A stretch of DNA of 64,000 nucleotides, taken from assembly GCA_963834405.1 (NCBI GenBank), contig CAWIBX010000007.1, forward strand, positions 1,116,001-1,180,000. Direction: 5' to 3'. The position numbers and the translations under genes were made by a program. Each line of letters starts with the position of its first letter. The stretch's first letter is position 1. This document shows positions 1 to 8,872 of the stretch, piece after piece. Under the pieces are notes generated by a model. The model had not been told where the DNA came from, did not search any database, and was given only the letters and a program-made list of their open reading frames with translations. Source of the DNA: Bog-473 sp963834405 (GTDB lineage: Bacteria > Actinomycetota > Acidimicrobiia > Acidimicrobiales > RAAP-2).

Positions 1-2
1 CG

Positions 3-1706
3 TACGGCGCTGACCCGAACTTCGCCGGGTCCTCCGCCTCGGTTTCCCAGGTCGTGACGGCCGCGTCGTCTGCCCCGACGTCGGTGACCGTGACCGGCCC
101 GTCCTCGGTAAGCGTCGGCGCGGCGTACTCGGCGTCGGCCTCCGCCACGGGGGCGAACCCGGCGGCGACGTACTCGTTGGCCGGCGCGCCGTCCTGGCTG
201 TCGATCGACCCCAACGCCGGGACCGTGACCGGGAGCGTCCCGACCGGGATCACGTCGTTCTCCTACGCGGTGACCGCCACCAACGCAGAGGGCTCGGCCA
301 CGAGCTCCCTCCAGACGGTCACCGTGACCCCGGGCACCACGAGCCTGGCTCTCTCGCCGAACCCGGCACCTCCCGTGACGACAGGGATCCCGGTCTCCTA
401 CACCGCCACGGTGACGGAGACCTCCGGGTCCGGAGCCCTGACCGGCTCGGTGAGCTTCACCGACAACGGTGGATCCATCGCCCCCTGCACCGGCCTGGTC
501 GTCTCGGGCGGGAGCGCCACCTGCACGACGAGCTTTGCCACAACGGGGACCCAGACGATCGGGGCCACGTACGGCGCTGACCCGAACTTCGCCGGGTCCT
601 CCGCCTCGGTTTCCCAGGTCGTGACCGCCGCCCCGCAGATCACCTCGGCGGCGACCACCACCGGCACCGTCGGCAAGGCCATGAGCTTCACGGTCACCAC
701 CACCGGCTACCCGAGCGCCAGCCTCAGCGAGACCGGGACCCTGCCGACCGGGTTGAGCTTCACCGCCAACTCGAACGGCACGGCCACCATCGCGGGCACG
801 CCCGCGGCGGGAACGGGCGGGAGCTACCCGCTCACCGTGAAGGCGGCCAACTCGACCGGGACCGCCGCGCAGGGCTTCAGCCTCGTCGTCGACCAGGCAC
901 CGGCCATCACCTCGGCGGCGACCACCACCGGCACCGTCGGCAAGGCCATGAGCTTCGCGGTCACCACCACCGGCTACCCGAGCGCCAGCCTCAGCGAGAC
1001 CGGGGCCCTGCCGACCGGGTTGAGCTTCACCGCCAACTCGAACGGCACGGCCACCATCGCGGGCACGCCCGCGGCGGGAACGGGCGGGAGCTACCCGCTC
1101 ACCGTCAAGGCGGCCAACTCGACCGGGACCACCTCGCAGGGCTTCACTCTCGTCGTCGACCAGGCACCGGCCATCACCTCGGCGGCGACCACAACCGGCA
1201 CCGTCGGCAAGGCCATGAGCTTCACGGTCACCACCACGGGCTACCCGAGCGCCACGATGATCACAGAGACCGGGAAACTGCCGACCGGATTGAGCTTCAC
1301 CGCCAACTCGAACGGCACGGCCACCATCGCGGGCACGCCCGCGGCGGGAACGGGCGGGAGCTACCCGCTCACAGTCAAGGCGGCCAACTCGACCGGGACC
1401 GCCTCGCAGGGCTTCACTCTCGTCGTCGACCAGGCACCGGCCATCACCTCGGCGAAGACCACCACCGGCACCGTCGGCAAGGCCATGAGCTTCACGGTCA
1501 CCACCACGGGCTACCCGAGCGCCACGATCACAGAGACCGGGAAACTGCCCAATGGGATCAGCTTCGTCGCCAAGGCGGGCGGCGTGGCGACTATCTTGGG
1601 CACGCCCGCGATGGGAACCACCGGTACCTACACCCTCACCATCACCGCCACCAATGGGGTGGGGTCACCGGCCGTCCAGACCTTCACCTTGACGATCCGG
1701 CGTTAG
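3..1706 (+). CDS. Ig-like repeat surface/secreted protein (5' partial)
   Basis: The reading frame is open to the left window edge, so the N-terminus, including any signal peptide, is missing. The visible 567 residues begin with a bacterial Ig-like segment, then a putative-Ig (He_PIG type) segment, a second Ig-like 'SVSFTDNGG' segment, and four tandem copies of an 89-90 residue putative-Ig unit starting at about bases 639, 906, 1173 and 1443 (each contains 'TTTGTVGKAMSF' and ends near 'VVDQAPA'). The first 60 bases recur almost exactly at 569-626, so a further repeat lies upstream. Such stacks normally form extracellular stalks or adhesive domains. No enzymatic motif is visible and the protein ends with the last Ig unit, without a sortase signal. 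Confidence is high for a secreted repeat protein and low for a specific role. Confidence 0.85.
   Translation, partial: YGADPNFAGSSASVSQVVTAASSAPTSVTVTGPSSVSVGAAYSASASATGANPAATYSLAGAPSWLSIDPNAGTVTGSVPTGITSFSYAVTATNAEGSATSSLQTVTVTPGTTSLALSPNPAPPVTTGIPVSYTATVTETSGSGALTGSVSFTDNGGSIAPCTGLVVSGGSATCTTSFATTGTQTIGATYGADPNFAGSSASVSQVVTAAPQITSAATTTGTVGKAMSFTVTTTGYPSASLSETGTLPTGLSFTANSNGTATIAGTPAAGTGGSYPLTVKAANSTGTAAQGFSLVVDQAPAITSAATTTGTVGKAMSFAVTTTGYPSASLSETGALPTGLSFTANSNGTATIAGTPAAGTGGSYPLTVKAANSTGTTSQGFTLVVDQAPAITSAATTTGTVGKAMSFTVTTTGYPSATMITETGKLPTGLSFTANSNGTATIAGTPAAGTGGSYPLTVKAANSTGTASQGFTLVVDQAPAITSAKTTTGTVGKAMSFTVTTTGYPSATITETGKLPNGISFVAKAGGVATILGTPAMGTTGTYTLTITATNGVGSPAVQTFTLTIRR
639..1703 (+). 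repeat. Four tandem ~267-bp repeats encoding Ig-like units
   Basis: Copies start at 639, 906, 1173 and 1443, giving spacings of 267, 267 and 270 bases. The third copy has one extra codon (SATMITETG versus SATITETG). Copies 1-3 are almost identical at the DNA level, while the last diverges in its 3' half. The near-identity suggests recent expansion or gene conversion, and makes the locus prone to copy-number change and to assembly collapse. Confidence 0.9.
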
Positions 1707-1909
1707 CGAGTGATCCCACACGCTGAACCGCGTGACATTGCCGCTTGCTCGTCGGGGTAGGCCGCTCAGCTGGACGGCGGGGGTGGCCGGCTCAGATGGG
1801 CGGCCGCCCCGGCCTTCTGCCTTCCATAGGAGACGGGGGTCCGGGGAGAATCCGCCTATTGGCCGGCTCGCCGTCACCCGTGTTCGACGAGCGTGGAATG
1901 CACCGCCCG

Positions 1910-4051
1910 TTACCCCGCCATGCCGACCATGGGCTTGTTGAGGGGCTTGCCACCCATGGAGCCGAGGAACGGGGCGTTGAAGGCGAACAGGCCGCCGTCG
2001 GAGGCCACCTCCCAGTAGCCACCCGTGGCGGAGTCCGCCAGCATCCCCACCACGGGCGCATTCAGCGGCTTGCCACCCATGGAGCCCAAGAACGGCGCGT
2101 TGAAGGCGAAGATCCCGCCGTCGGACGCCACCTCCCAGTAGCCACCGGTCGCCGTGCTCGCCGCCATGCCGACGATGGGCTTGCTGAGGGCCCTGCCGCC
2201 CATCGATCCGTAGAACTGGGCGTCACCGAACGCAAAGAGACCGCCGTCGGAGGCGACCTCCCAATAGCCACCGCCGTCGGGGGTGCTGGCGACGCCGACG
2301 ATGGGTTCGTTAAGGGGCTTGCCGCCCATGGAGCCGAAGTACGGCGCGCCGAAGGAGAAGATGCCACCGTCGGACGCCACCTCCCAGTAGCCGCCCGTCG
2401 CCGGGTCCGCCGCCATGCCGACGACGGGCTTGTTGAGGGGCTTGCCGCCCATCGACCCGAGGAAGGGTGCGTGGTACGCGAAGAGCCCGCCGTCCGAGGC
2501 CACCTCCCAGTAGCCCCCGGCCGTGTTGGGTGCAGCCGCCATCCCCACCACGGGAGCGTTCAAGTGCTGGCCACCGGTCGAGCCGTAGAAGGGTTTACCG
2601 AACGAGAAGATGCCGCCGTCGGACGCCACCTCCCAGTAGCCCGAGGAGCTGTACGTGAACTGGTCGGCCGGCGTGACCGCACTCGTGCCGGCGAAGGTCG
2701 AGACGGTGACGTCGACGGTGCCGGAGCCTGGCGGGGACACGGCCGTCAGCTCGTAGGGGGTCAGATAGGTCACCGAGGAGGCCGCGGCTGTCCCGAAGGA
2801 CACGGTCGACCCCGGCGTGAAGCCCGTGCCGTTCACTGTCACCGTGGTGCCCCCTGCCGACGGGCCCGACGCCGGGCTCACCGACGTGACGGTGGGTGCC
2901 TCGTCGAGGGCGATCCCGATGGGAGCCCCTAGACCGGTGCTGCCACCAACGATCGTGGCGGCCGGAGTCGGTGCCGGGTTCGCCCCCAGAGCGGCCAACT
3001 GAGCGGCCGAGAACTCGAAGATGGAGCCGGTGCTGTTCGCGTCGAAGTCGGTCACCCAGAGGTTGCCGCTCGAGTCGAACGCCAATCCGTTAGGGAGCTC
3101 CATCGCGCTGGAGGTGATCGTGGCGACCGGAGTCGGGCTGCCCGACACCACCAGCTGCGCCGCCCCGAATTCCACGACCGTGTCCCCCGCGTTGGCGGCC
3201 CACAGGTCCCCGGCGGCGTCCATGGTGAGCCCGTAGGGGTCAGAGAGGCTGGCGTGGCTCGATCCCCCCACGTTGTAGGTGGTCGACGCGATGACCGCCA
3301 CCGGGGTCGGGTTGGGCGTCGTCCCCAGGGCGGAGAGCTGGGCTGCGCTGAACCGGTCCAGCGTGTTGTTGTCGTGGTTCTCGACCCAGAGGTCGCCGGC
3401 CGCATCGAACACGAGGTTGGACGGCGCCGAGAACGTGCTGGAAACGATGGTCGCCGCCGGGGTCGGGCTCCCGTCGGTGCCGAGGGCGGCCAGTTGGGCG
3501 GGAGTGAACTCGACGACGATGTCCTCGCTCCAGTTGGCCACCCAGAGGTCGCCCGCCGCATCGAAGGCCACGGTGCTCGGCCCGTCGATGCTGTCGTGGC
3601 TGATTCCCGAGACCAGGTACGAGGTGGACGAAATGGTGGCTACGGGCGTCGGGCTCCCATTGGTGCCGAGGGCGGCGATCTGGGCCGCGCTGAACTCGGC
3701 CACGGTGCTTCCGCCGAAGTTGGCCTCCCAGAGGTTGCCGGCGCTGTCGAAGGCGATGTTCCACGGCTCGCTGAGGATGCTGCTCGAGTTGGTCGTCGAC
3801 GGGGCGACGTTGCCGCTCGCCGTGAGCGGATAACTCGTCAGTGTGGCGCCGTCGTAGTTGGCGACGAAGATCGTCGGCGTGATGTTGGAGGCCGCGCCGG
3901 CCGGTGCCTCACCGGCGGACACTGCAAGGGAAATCGAGAGCGACAGGAGGAGCCCGCTCCCGAGGACCAGCGCGGCGGCGGTCCGGCCGACCGTCGCGCC
4001 CGCGCTCCTCGGGACCGCCAAGGATCGACGGCGTGTCTCGTGCCTGCTCAT
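1910..4051 (-). CDS. Secreted beta-propeller / IPT / YWEVASDGG-repeat protein
   Basis: A 713-residue exported protein. Residues 1-54 form a long signal peptide (basic start, hydrophobic LVLGSGLLLSLSISLAV, then Ala-rich cleavage site). Residues about 55-395 are NHL/YncE-like propeller blades with repeated 'FDAAGDLWVAN...FSAAQLAALG' units. An IPT/TIG Ig-like domain follows at about 398-480 (TSVSPASGPSAGGTTVTVNG). The C-terminal 220 residues are six ~35-residue units of the type GGYWEVASDGGIFSFG...GSMGGKPLNKPVVGMAA, the same unit seen in the proteins at 14.7-17.5 kb. The start is supported by GGGAGG a few bases upstream. It is convergent with the Ig-repeat gene and divergent from the luciferase-like gene. 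The function is unknown; extracellular binding is the likeliest role. Confidence 0.85.
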   Translation of the reverse strand: MSRHETRRRSLAVPRSAGATVGRTAAALVLGSGLLLSLSISLAVSAGEAPAGAASNITPTIFVANYDGATLTSYPLTASGNVAPSTTNSSSILSEPWNIAFDSAGNLWEANFGGSTVAEFSAAQIAALGTNGSPTPVATISSTSYLVSGISHDSIDGPSTVAFDAAGDLWVANWSEDIVVEFTPAQLAALGTDGSPTPAATIVSSTFSAPSNLVFDAAGDLWVENHDNNTLDRFSAAQLSALGTTPNPTPVAVIASTTYNVGGSSHASLSDPYGLTMDAAGDLWAANAGDTVVEFGAAQLVVSGSPTPVATITSSAMELPNGLAFDSSGNLWVTDFDANSTGSIFEFSAAQLAALGANPAPTPAATIVGGSTGLGAPIGIALDEAPTVTSVSPASGPSAGGTTVTVNGTGFTPGSTVSFGTAAASSVTYLTPYELTAVSPPGSGTVDVTVSTFAGTSAVTPADQFTYSSSGYWEVASDGGIFSFGKPFYGSTGGQHLNAPVVGMAAAPNTAGGYWEVASDGGLFAYHAPFLGSMGGKPLNKPVVGMAADPATGGYWEVASDGGIFSFGAPYFGSMGGKPLNEPIVGVASTPDGGGYWEVASDGGLFAFGDAQFYGSMGGRALSKPIVGMAASTATGGYWEVASDGGIFAFNAPFLGSMGGKPLNAPVVGMLADSATGGYWEVASDGGLFAFNAPFLGSMGGKPLNKPMVGMAG

Positions 4052-4097
4052 GATGACCTCCCGTTGCGATGAGTGGCCGCATGCTAGGCACCCGCCT

Positions 4098-4115
4098 AAG
4101 ACGTTGTCACGTCTT
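4098..4115. promoter_or_regulatory. 18-bp inverted repeat, candidate operator
   Basis: AAGACGT-TGTC-ACGTCTT is a perfect 7-bp inverted repeat with a 4-base spacer. It lies in the 76-base divergent gap between the propeller gene (start 4051) and the luciferase-like gene (start 4128). The position suits a repressor acting on both promoters. No regulator gene adjoins it. Confidence 0.5.
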
Positions 4116-4127
4116 TAAGATCGCAAC

Positions 4128-5153
4128 GTGCCTAACGGCGAAAGCGGAGCACCGGCATCAGCGAGGCGGAGCGACCCGCCCCACCCGTCATCTCTTCCAT
4201 TCGGAGCCGGATCGGTCTCCCTCCGGCTGTATCCACACAACGAGCTCCCCGCCGAGGCCATCGTCCGGGAGCTCAGCACCCAGGCCGGGCTCGCCCTGCG
4301 CAGCGGCTTCGACGGCATCATGACGAGCGAACACCACGGCGGGTTTGCGGGGTATCTGGCCCAGCCCCTTCAGGTGGCCTCCTTCGTCCTGGAGGAAAAC
4401 ACCAATGGCTGGGCAGCGGCCGCGCCGCTGCTGCTGCCGCTTCGGTCGACGGCACTGGTCGCCGAGGAAGTGGCCTGGCTCCAGGCTCGTCATCGCGGCC
4501 GGGTCGGGCTCGGGGTGGCCGTCGGCGCCCTTCCCCTGGACTTCCAGGTGGCGGGCGTCAGCCAGAGCGAGGCCGTGGCGCGCTTCAAGTCGGAACTCCC
4601 GCGGCTCGTCGCGATGCTCCGCGGCGAGGGACTGGGCGACCTGGAAAGGGATCCGGCGCTGCTGGCCTGCCGGCGGGACACCGTCCCGGTGCTCAGCGCG
4701 GCGGTCTCGATGGCCGCCGCCGTGCGCGCCGCCCGCTGCCGAGCCGGAATCCTCATGGAAGGGATGTCGGCGCCCGCGAGGCTGGCCCGTCTGACCCGGG
4801 CGTTCGCCGAGGCGGGTGGCACCGGCTCCGCGGTGCTGATCCGCCGGGTGTGGCTCGGTCGGGTGTCAACCGAGCTCGTGACGCGCCAGCGTGCGGTCTA
4901 CGACAGCTATGCAGGCCGCGGCGACACGTTCGGCGACGACGAGACCATCGCCGCCGAGGAGCCGGCCGAGTTGGTCGAGCGCCTCGCGGCAACGATCACG
5001 GAGGTCGGCGCCGATGCGCTGAACCTGCGCGTGCAGCTTCCCGGCCTGGCGCCCGAGGAGGTCCGGGAGCAGATCACCCGCATCGGGACCGCGGTCGTCG
5101 GTCCCTTGAAGGAGGTCTGGTCCCCACCTGGCGCCGGGACGCTCGGCCCCTAG
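4128..5153 (+). CDS. Luciferase-like (LLM class) flavin/F420-dependent oxidoreductase
   Basis: A 341-residue protein of the bacterial luciferase-like family, which folds as a TIM barrel and uses FMN or F420. Recognisable features are the N-terminal 'GFDGIMTSEHHGG' strand-loop with the conserved His pair, 'LLLPLRSTALVAEEVAWLQARHRGRVGLGVAVG' covering barrel strands 3-4 (split here), and a C-terminal helical segment. The substrate cannot be predicted. The start is a GTG. The first 25 residues are Pro/Ser-rich and atypical, so translation might begin further in. The 3' end overlaps the convergent SDR gene by four bases. Confidence 0.8.
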   Translation: MPNGESGAPASARRSDPPHPSSLPFGAGSVSLRLYPHNELPAEAIVRELSTQAGLALRSGFDGIMTSEHHGGFAGYLAQPLQVASFVLEENTNGWAAAAPLLLPLRSTALVAEEVAWLQARHRGRVGLGVAVGALPLDFQVAGVSQSEAVARFKSELPRLVAMLRGEGLGDLERDPALLACRRDTVPVLSAAVSMAAAVRAARCRAGILMEGMSAPARLARLTRAFAEAGGTGSAVLIRRVWLGRVSTELVTRQRAVYDSYAGRGDTFGDDETIAAEEPAELVERLAATITEVGADALNLRVQLPGLAPEEVREQITRIGTAVVGPLKEVWSPPGAGTLGP

Positions 5154-5932
5154 CGGATCGGGGTCCAGCCACTCCCGAGGTGGTTGCCACCGTCGACGTC
5201 CAAGGTGATCCCCGTGATCTGGCGTGCCTCGTCGGAGAGGAGGAAGCACACGGCCGCCGCGATGTCGTCCGCCTCGGTCAGACGGCCGACGGGGAGATTG
5301 GCGCCGGCCGACGCACCGCCGTCGGATTCCCACAGCGGTCGCGTCGCCGTGGTCCGTACCAGCCCGGGGCTCACGGCGTTCACTCGGACCCTCCCCGCCA
5401 GGTCCGCGGCGATGGTCCGCGTCATGGCGTTCAGCGCCGCCTTGGCCGCCGCATACGACACCATGCGCGACGTGGTCTTGTGCGGCGAACCGCTCGAGAT
5501 GGTGACGACCGAACCGGCGTCGTCAGCGAGACCCCGTTCGAGCGCGGCCCGGATGAGCGCGACGGCGGGCCACGTGTTGAGGCGGAACGTCTCGAGCAGC
5601 TGCGACTCGCTGATGGCGTCGAACGAGAGTGGGTGGGGGGCTCCGCCGAGGGTGCTGACGACGTGATCGATCCGCCCGAACGCGTCGACGGCACGGTCGG
5701 CGAGCGCCTCCACCGCCGGTTGTGTATCCATCGATCCGGCCACACCGACGACGGCGAGCCCTTCGGCGCGCAGGGCCACTTCGGTGGACGCCACGCGTTC
5801 CGCGTCGCGGCCGTTGATCACCACCGATGCGCCTTCACGCGCCAGCCGGACCGCGCAGGACCGGCCGATGCTCGGATCGGCGGTCGAACCGGTGACGATG
5901 GCCACTCGACCGGAGAATCGCTGGGTGTGCAC
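5150..5932 (-). CDS. SDR family NAD(P)-dependent oxidoreductase
   Basis: A 260-residue classical short-chain dehydrogenase/reductase, the usual length. The N-terminal cofactor motif is unusual (TGSTADPSIGRSCA, an insertion-bearing variant of TGxxxGIG), similar to enoyl-reductase-like SDRs. The catalytic Ser lies in 'VVTISSGS' and the Tyr-Lys pair in 'VSYAAAKAAL'. The C-terminal 'GITLDVDGGNHL' is the common SDR ending. The substrate is unknown. The gene is alone on its strand, with the GGCCAGT repeat block in its upstream region. Confidence 0.88.
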   Translation of the reverse strand: MHTQRFSGRVAIVTGSTADPSIGRSCAVRLAREGASVVINGRDAERVASTEVALRAEGLAVVGVAGSMDTQPAVEALADRAVDAFGRIDHVVSTLGGAPHPLSFDAISESQLLETFRLNTWPAVALIRAALERGLADDAGSVVTISSGSPHKTTSRMVSYAAAKAALNAMTRTIAADLAGRVRVNAVSPGLVRTTATRPLWESDGGASAGANLPVGRLTEADDIAAAVCFLLSDEARQITGITLDVDGGNHLGSGWTPIR

Positions 5933-6011
5933 GTCGTCCTCACTCGCTCAGGGGCGTGTTGCCACAATGGCGGGTCGCTCAGACTTCATGCTGGCCCGTC
6001 TCCACGGTCTT

Positions 6012-6042
6012 GGCCAGTGGCCAGTGGTGGCCAGTGGCCAGT
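6012..6042. repeat. Short tandem repeat, four GGCCAGT units
   Basis: The segment reads as two pairs of GGCCAGT separated by GGT. It lies between the stop of the RsbW-like gene and the start of the SDR gene, 80-110 bases upstream of the SDR start. It could be a direct-repeat regulator site or simple slippage product. Confidence 0.7.
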
Positions 6043-6071
6043 AGGACAAAGGCTGCGTGGAGGCGCGTCGG

Positions 6072-6479
6072 TCAGGGCACGGGCTGTGCCGCGCTGTCGG
6101 CCGCGGCCAAGTGGTCCGCCGTGAGCCTCACCCAGACCGTCTTGCCCGGTCCCGGACGGACCGGCCGCACGCCCCACGCGTCGGCCACGGCGTCAACGAT
6201 GCGCAGTCCCCTGCTGTGCATCGCCGCGGGCGACGGTGCCGCCGCCATGCGCGGCCTGCCCCGGCCCGTATCGGTCACCTCGAGCAGTACCTCGTCACTC
6301 AGCAGCTCGACGTTCACCGCGAACGTGGTCCGCGCGTACTGCACGACGTTCGTCGCGAGCTCGGACGCCACCAGTGCGAGGTCGGCGAGCAGCGACGCCG
6401 GCACCGTCGCACACTGGCTGCGCACGAATTGCCGCACCGCCTGGACCGATCCTGAATCCGCAGGGAACGTTCGTTCCAT
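6072..6479 (-). CDS. RsbW-like anti-sigma / ATP-binding serine kinase
   Basis: A 135-residue GHKL ATPase of the RsbW/SpoIIAB class, which in known systems phosphorylates a STAS-domain antagonist and holds a sigma factor. The N-box appears as 'LALVASELATNVVQYA', and the G1 and G2 boxes as 'LLEVTDTGRGRPRM' and 'SRGLRIVDAVADAWGV'. The protein is near the minimal size for this family. The start follows the stop of the STAS gene by only a few bases, so the two form an operon and probably a partner-switching pair. No sigma factor gene is present within the window. Confidence 0.88.
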   Translation of the reverse strand: MERTFPADSGSVQAVRQFVRSQCATVPASLLADLALVASELATNVVQYARTTFAVNVELLSDEVLLEVTDTGRGRPRMAAAPSPAAMHSRGLRIVDAVADAWGVRPVRPGPGKTVWVRLTADHLAAADSAAQPVP

Positions 6480-6481
6480 GC

Positions 6482-6805
6482 CTACTCCACCGTCGGCAGG
6501 GCTTCTTGGAGCCCCGTGATCTCAATCAAGCGGCGCACCGCCGCTGGTGGACTGCGCAGCTCGACGCGCGGCGCCCCCTGCTTCGCCGCGAGGAGGAGCG
6601 TCAGACCCGAGCTGTCCATGAACTGCAGCAGGCTCAGGTCGAAGACGAGGCGCTCGGTTTCGCTCTCAATGGCCTCGGCGAGGTGGCTGCGCACCACGTC
6701 GACGTTGGACAGATCGAGCTCGCCGGCCAGCGTGATCACGGCGGAGCGCCCGTCGCGCGAGACGGTGCAGGCGATGGACGCCGGCTGGGCCACTACGTGT
6801 TCCAT
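6482..6805 (-). CDS. STAS-domain anti-anti-sigma factor
   Basis: A 107-residue single STAS domain of the RsbV/SpoIIAA kind. 'AVITLAGELDLSN' is strand 2-3 and 'LVFDLSLLQFMDSSGLTLLLAAKQG' carries the conserved D-S-S-G phosphorylation loop, where the kinase encoded immediately downstream would act. The chosen ATG (6805) has GGAG upstream and leaves the family's usual N-terminus. A longer frame to 6865 adds only an arginine-rich, non-homologous tail. The product should release a sigma factor when dephosphorylated. Confidence 0.88.
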   Translation of the reverse strand: MEHVVAQPASIACTVSRDGRSAVITLAGELDLSNVDVVRSHLAEAIESETERLVFDLSLLQFMDSSGLTLLLAAKQGAPRVELRSPPAAVRRLIEITGLQEALPTVE

Positions 6806-7090
6806 CTCACTCCGATCACCACGACATCGTCGGTGGACGCACCGTCCAGTCCGATCGGTGCGCAACCCGGGTGTTCACGACCGTCGCGGTCCCGTCCTCA
6901 AACACACTGGGTGGAAGATGCCCCGCATTGGCGATCTCCACTCATCCGCAGCACGTCGACCGACAGCCAGACACCGTCGCGCAGTGCCCGGCGCTCGCCA
7001 ACCGCAGCTTCTTGGCCAGGTTGGCGAGCTCTTCCCGCAGCACCTGGTCTTCCGCCCTCCGGGATTTCAAGGGCGTCCAACTTGTCGGGG

Positions 7091-8872
7091 TCAGGAAGCG
7101 GTCGGCGCCGCCGATCGGCTCGTCGGCCGCGTGCGATGGCTGCCGTCCCAGAGCTGCTCCGGCGCACCCGGGCTCCCGTAGAAGTAGCCCTGCATGAACT
7201 CGCAGCCGATCTCGCGGAGCGCACGCGCTTGCCCCGCCGTCTCCACTCCCTCCCCCACGACGGACAGATGCAACGAGTGACCGAGGTTGACGATGCCCTG
7301 CACGATGGCCGCGCCCCGGCCGTCGTCCGAGTCGAGCGTGGAGATGAACCGCCGGTCGATCTTTATGCCGGTGATGGGCAGTTCCTGCAGCCAGGAGAAG
7401 TTCGAATAGCCGGCTCCGAAGTCGTCCAGGCTGAGCGAGACCCCCAGGCCGCGCAGCGCCTTCATGACGCCTCCGGTGACGCCCACGTCGAGCAGCGCCT
7501 CCTCGAGGATCTCGAATCCCAGGAACTCGGGCGATATGCCGTGCCGCGTCAGCACGTCCACCACGAAGGCGGGGAAGCTGGGGTCGGCCAATTGCTTGGG
7601 GGAGACGTTGACCCACAGGCGAAACGCGTGGGAGAGCCGCTGGTCGGCGTGCCACTTGGCGAGCTCCATGACCGACTCCTCCAGCACCCACGCCCCGATC
7701 GGCGCGATGAGGCCGCAGTCCTCGGCCACCGGCAGGAAGCGTTCAGGGAGCAGCTGGCCGTGCCCGGGACGGTCCCAGCGCAGGAGGGCCTCGGCCCCGA
7801 CGACGGCCTCGGTCCGCGAGTCGACAAACGCCTGGTAGACGAGCGACAGACCACCACCGGACAAGGCGGCCGGGAGCCCCCGCTCTACCTCGAAGCGCTC
7901 CTTGACCTGAGCCCGCATCTCGTCGTCGAAGAGCTCCCACCGGCCGCGCCCGGCGTCCTTGGCGCGATACATGGCGGTATCGGCGTTGCGCAGCAGCGTC
8001 TCGGCCGACTGTCTGCGACTGCCCGGCACCGTCACGGCGATACCGACGCTGGCGCTGACCGAGTGCTCGAATCCGTCTATCTCCATGGGTTCGTCGAAGG
8101 TGGCGAGGAGATGCTCGGCGAGCACGCATGCGTCGGCCGAGTTCCTGATGTCCGAGCAGATGATCACGAACTCGTCGCCTCCGAAGCGAGCGACGCTGTC
8201 CGACTGCCGGCACGACCGGGACAGGCGCGTCGCCACCTCTTGGAGGACCTTGTCCCCCGCCTGGTGGCCGAACAGGTCGTTGACCACTTTGAACCGGTCG
8301 ATGTCGAAGAAGAGCAGCGCCACCGACCCCCCGGCTCTGTGGCTGATCGCCAAGCTCTGCTCCAGGCGGTCGTCGAGCAGGGCGCGATTGAGAAGGCCGG
8401 TCAGTGGGTCGTACATGGCCTGATACGCGTTGATCTGGGTCAACCGGTCGACGAGGTTGCGGTTCTGGTTGAGGAGCCGGCGTCTCGTCAGCGCGTTGGT
8501 CACGCTGTTCACGAGCTGTTGCGGCTCGACCGGCTTTATCAGGTACGCGTCAAGCTGTCCCACCGCCTCCACCGCGGTGTCCATGGTGGCGTGGCCGGTG
8601 AGCAACAGGATCGGAAGGTCCGGATCGATCTTCTTGACCTGGTGCGCCAGGTCGATGCCGCTCCCATCGGGGAGTTGGTAGTCGACGACGACCACGGCCG
8701 GCTTTTGTGATTCGACGAGTTCGAGCGCATCCGCGACCCGCCCAGCCGTGATCGTCTCGATCTCGTCGAGGGCCAGGAGGTCCACCAGGTTCTCGCGCGA
8801 TTGCTCGTCGTCGTCGACGAGCAGCACGACCTCTGGTCCATCGGGCAGGCCGAAGGAGAAGGGCATCGTCAC
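7091..8872 (-). CDS. REC-GGDEF-EAL response regulator (c-di-GMP turnover)
   Basis: A 593-residue protein with an N-terminal receiver domain (residues about 14-130, phospho-Asp in VVVVDYQLPDGSG), a GGDEF domain (about 150-315) and an EAL domain (about 325-580). The GGDEF motif is intact, with an inhibitory RxxD site (RQSD) five residues before it, so it can probably make and sense c-di-GMP. The EAL domain keeps EALLRW, the Asn of 'VNVSPKQL', DDFGAGYS, the Lys of 'IKIDRRF' and the Glu of 'VGEGVET', so hydrolysis is also plausible. The GTG start overlaps the stop of the receiver gene (GTGA). It is the output end of the kinase-receiver cascade upstream. Confidence 0.95.
   Translation of the reverse strand: MTMPFSFGLPDGPEVVLLVDDDEQSRENLVDLLALDEIETITAGRVADALELVESQKPAVVVVDYQLPDGSGIDLAHQVKKIDPDLPILLLTGHATMDTAVEAVGQLDAYLIKPVEPQQLVNSVTNALTRRRLLNQNRNLVDRLTQINAYQAMYDPLTGLLNRALLDDRLEQSLAISHRAGGSVALLFFDIDRFKVVNDLFGHQAGDKVLQEVATRLSRSCRQSDSVARFGGDEFVIICSDIRNSADACVLAEHLLATFDEPMEIDGFEHSVSASVGIAVTVPGSRRQSAETLLRNADTAMYRAKDAGRGRWELFDDEMRAQVKERFEVERGLPAALSGGGLSLVYQAFVDSRTEAVVGAEALLRWDRPGHGQLLPERFLPVAEDCGLIAPIGAWVLEESVMELAKWHADQRLSHAFRLWVNVSPKQLADPSFPAFVVDVLTRHGISPEFLGFEILEEALLDVGVTGGVMKALRGLGVSLSLDDFGAGYSNFSWLQELPITGIKIDRRFISTLDSDDGRGAAIVQGIVNLGHSLHLSVVGEGVETAGQARALREIGCEFMQGYFYGSPGAPEQLWDGSHRTRPTSRSAAPTAS

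Noticed and set aside
639..1703. CRISPR-like array
   Set aside because: The 267-bp units are coding, contiguous and lack spacers.
1707..1909. Gene or terminator between the two convergent first genes
   Set aside because: Short Arg/Pro-rich frames only, and no clear stem with a T tract; nothing supportable in these 203 bases.
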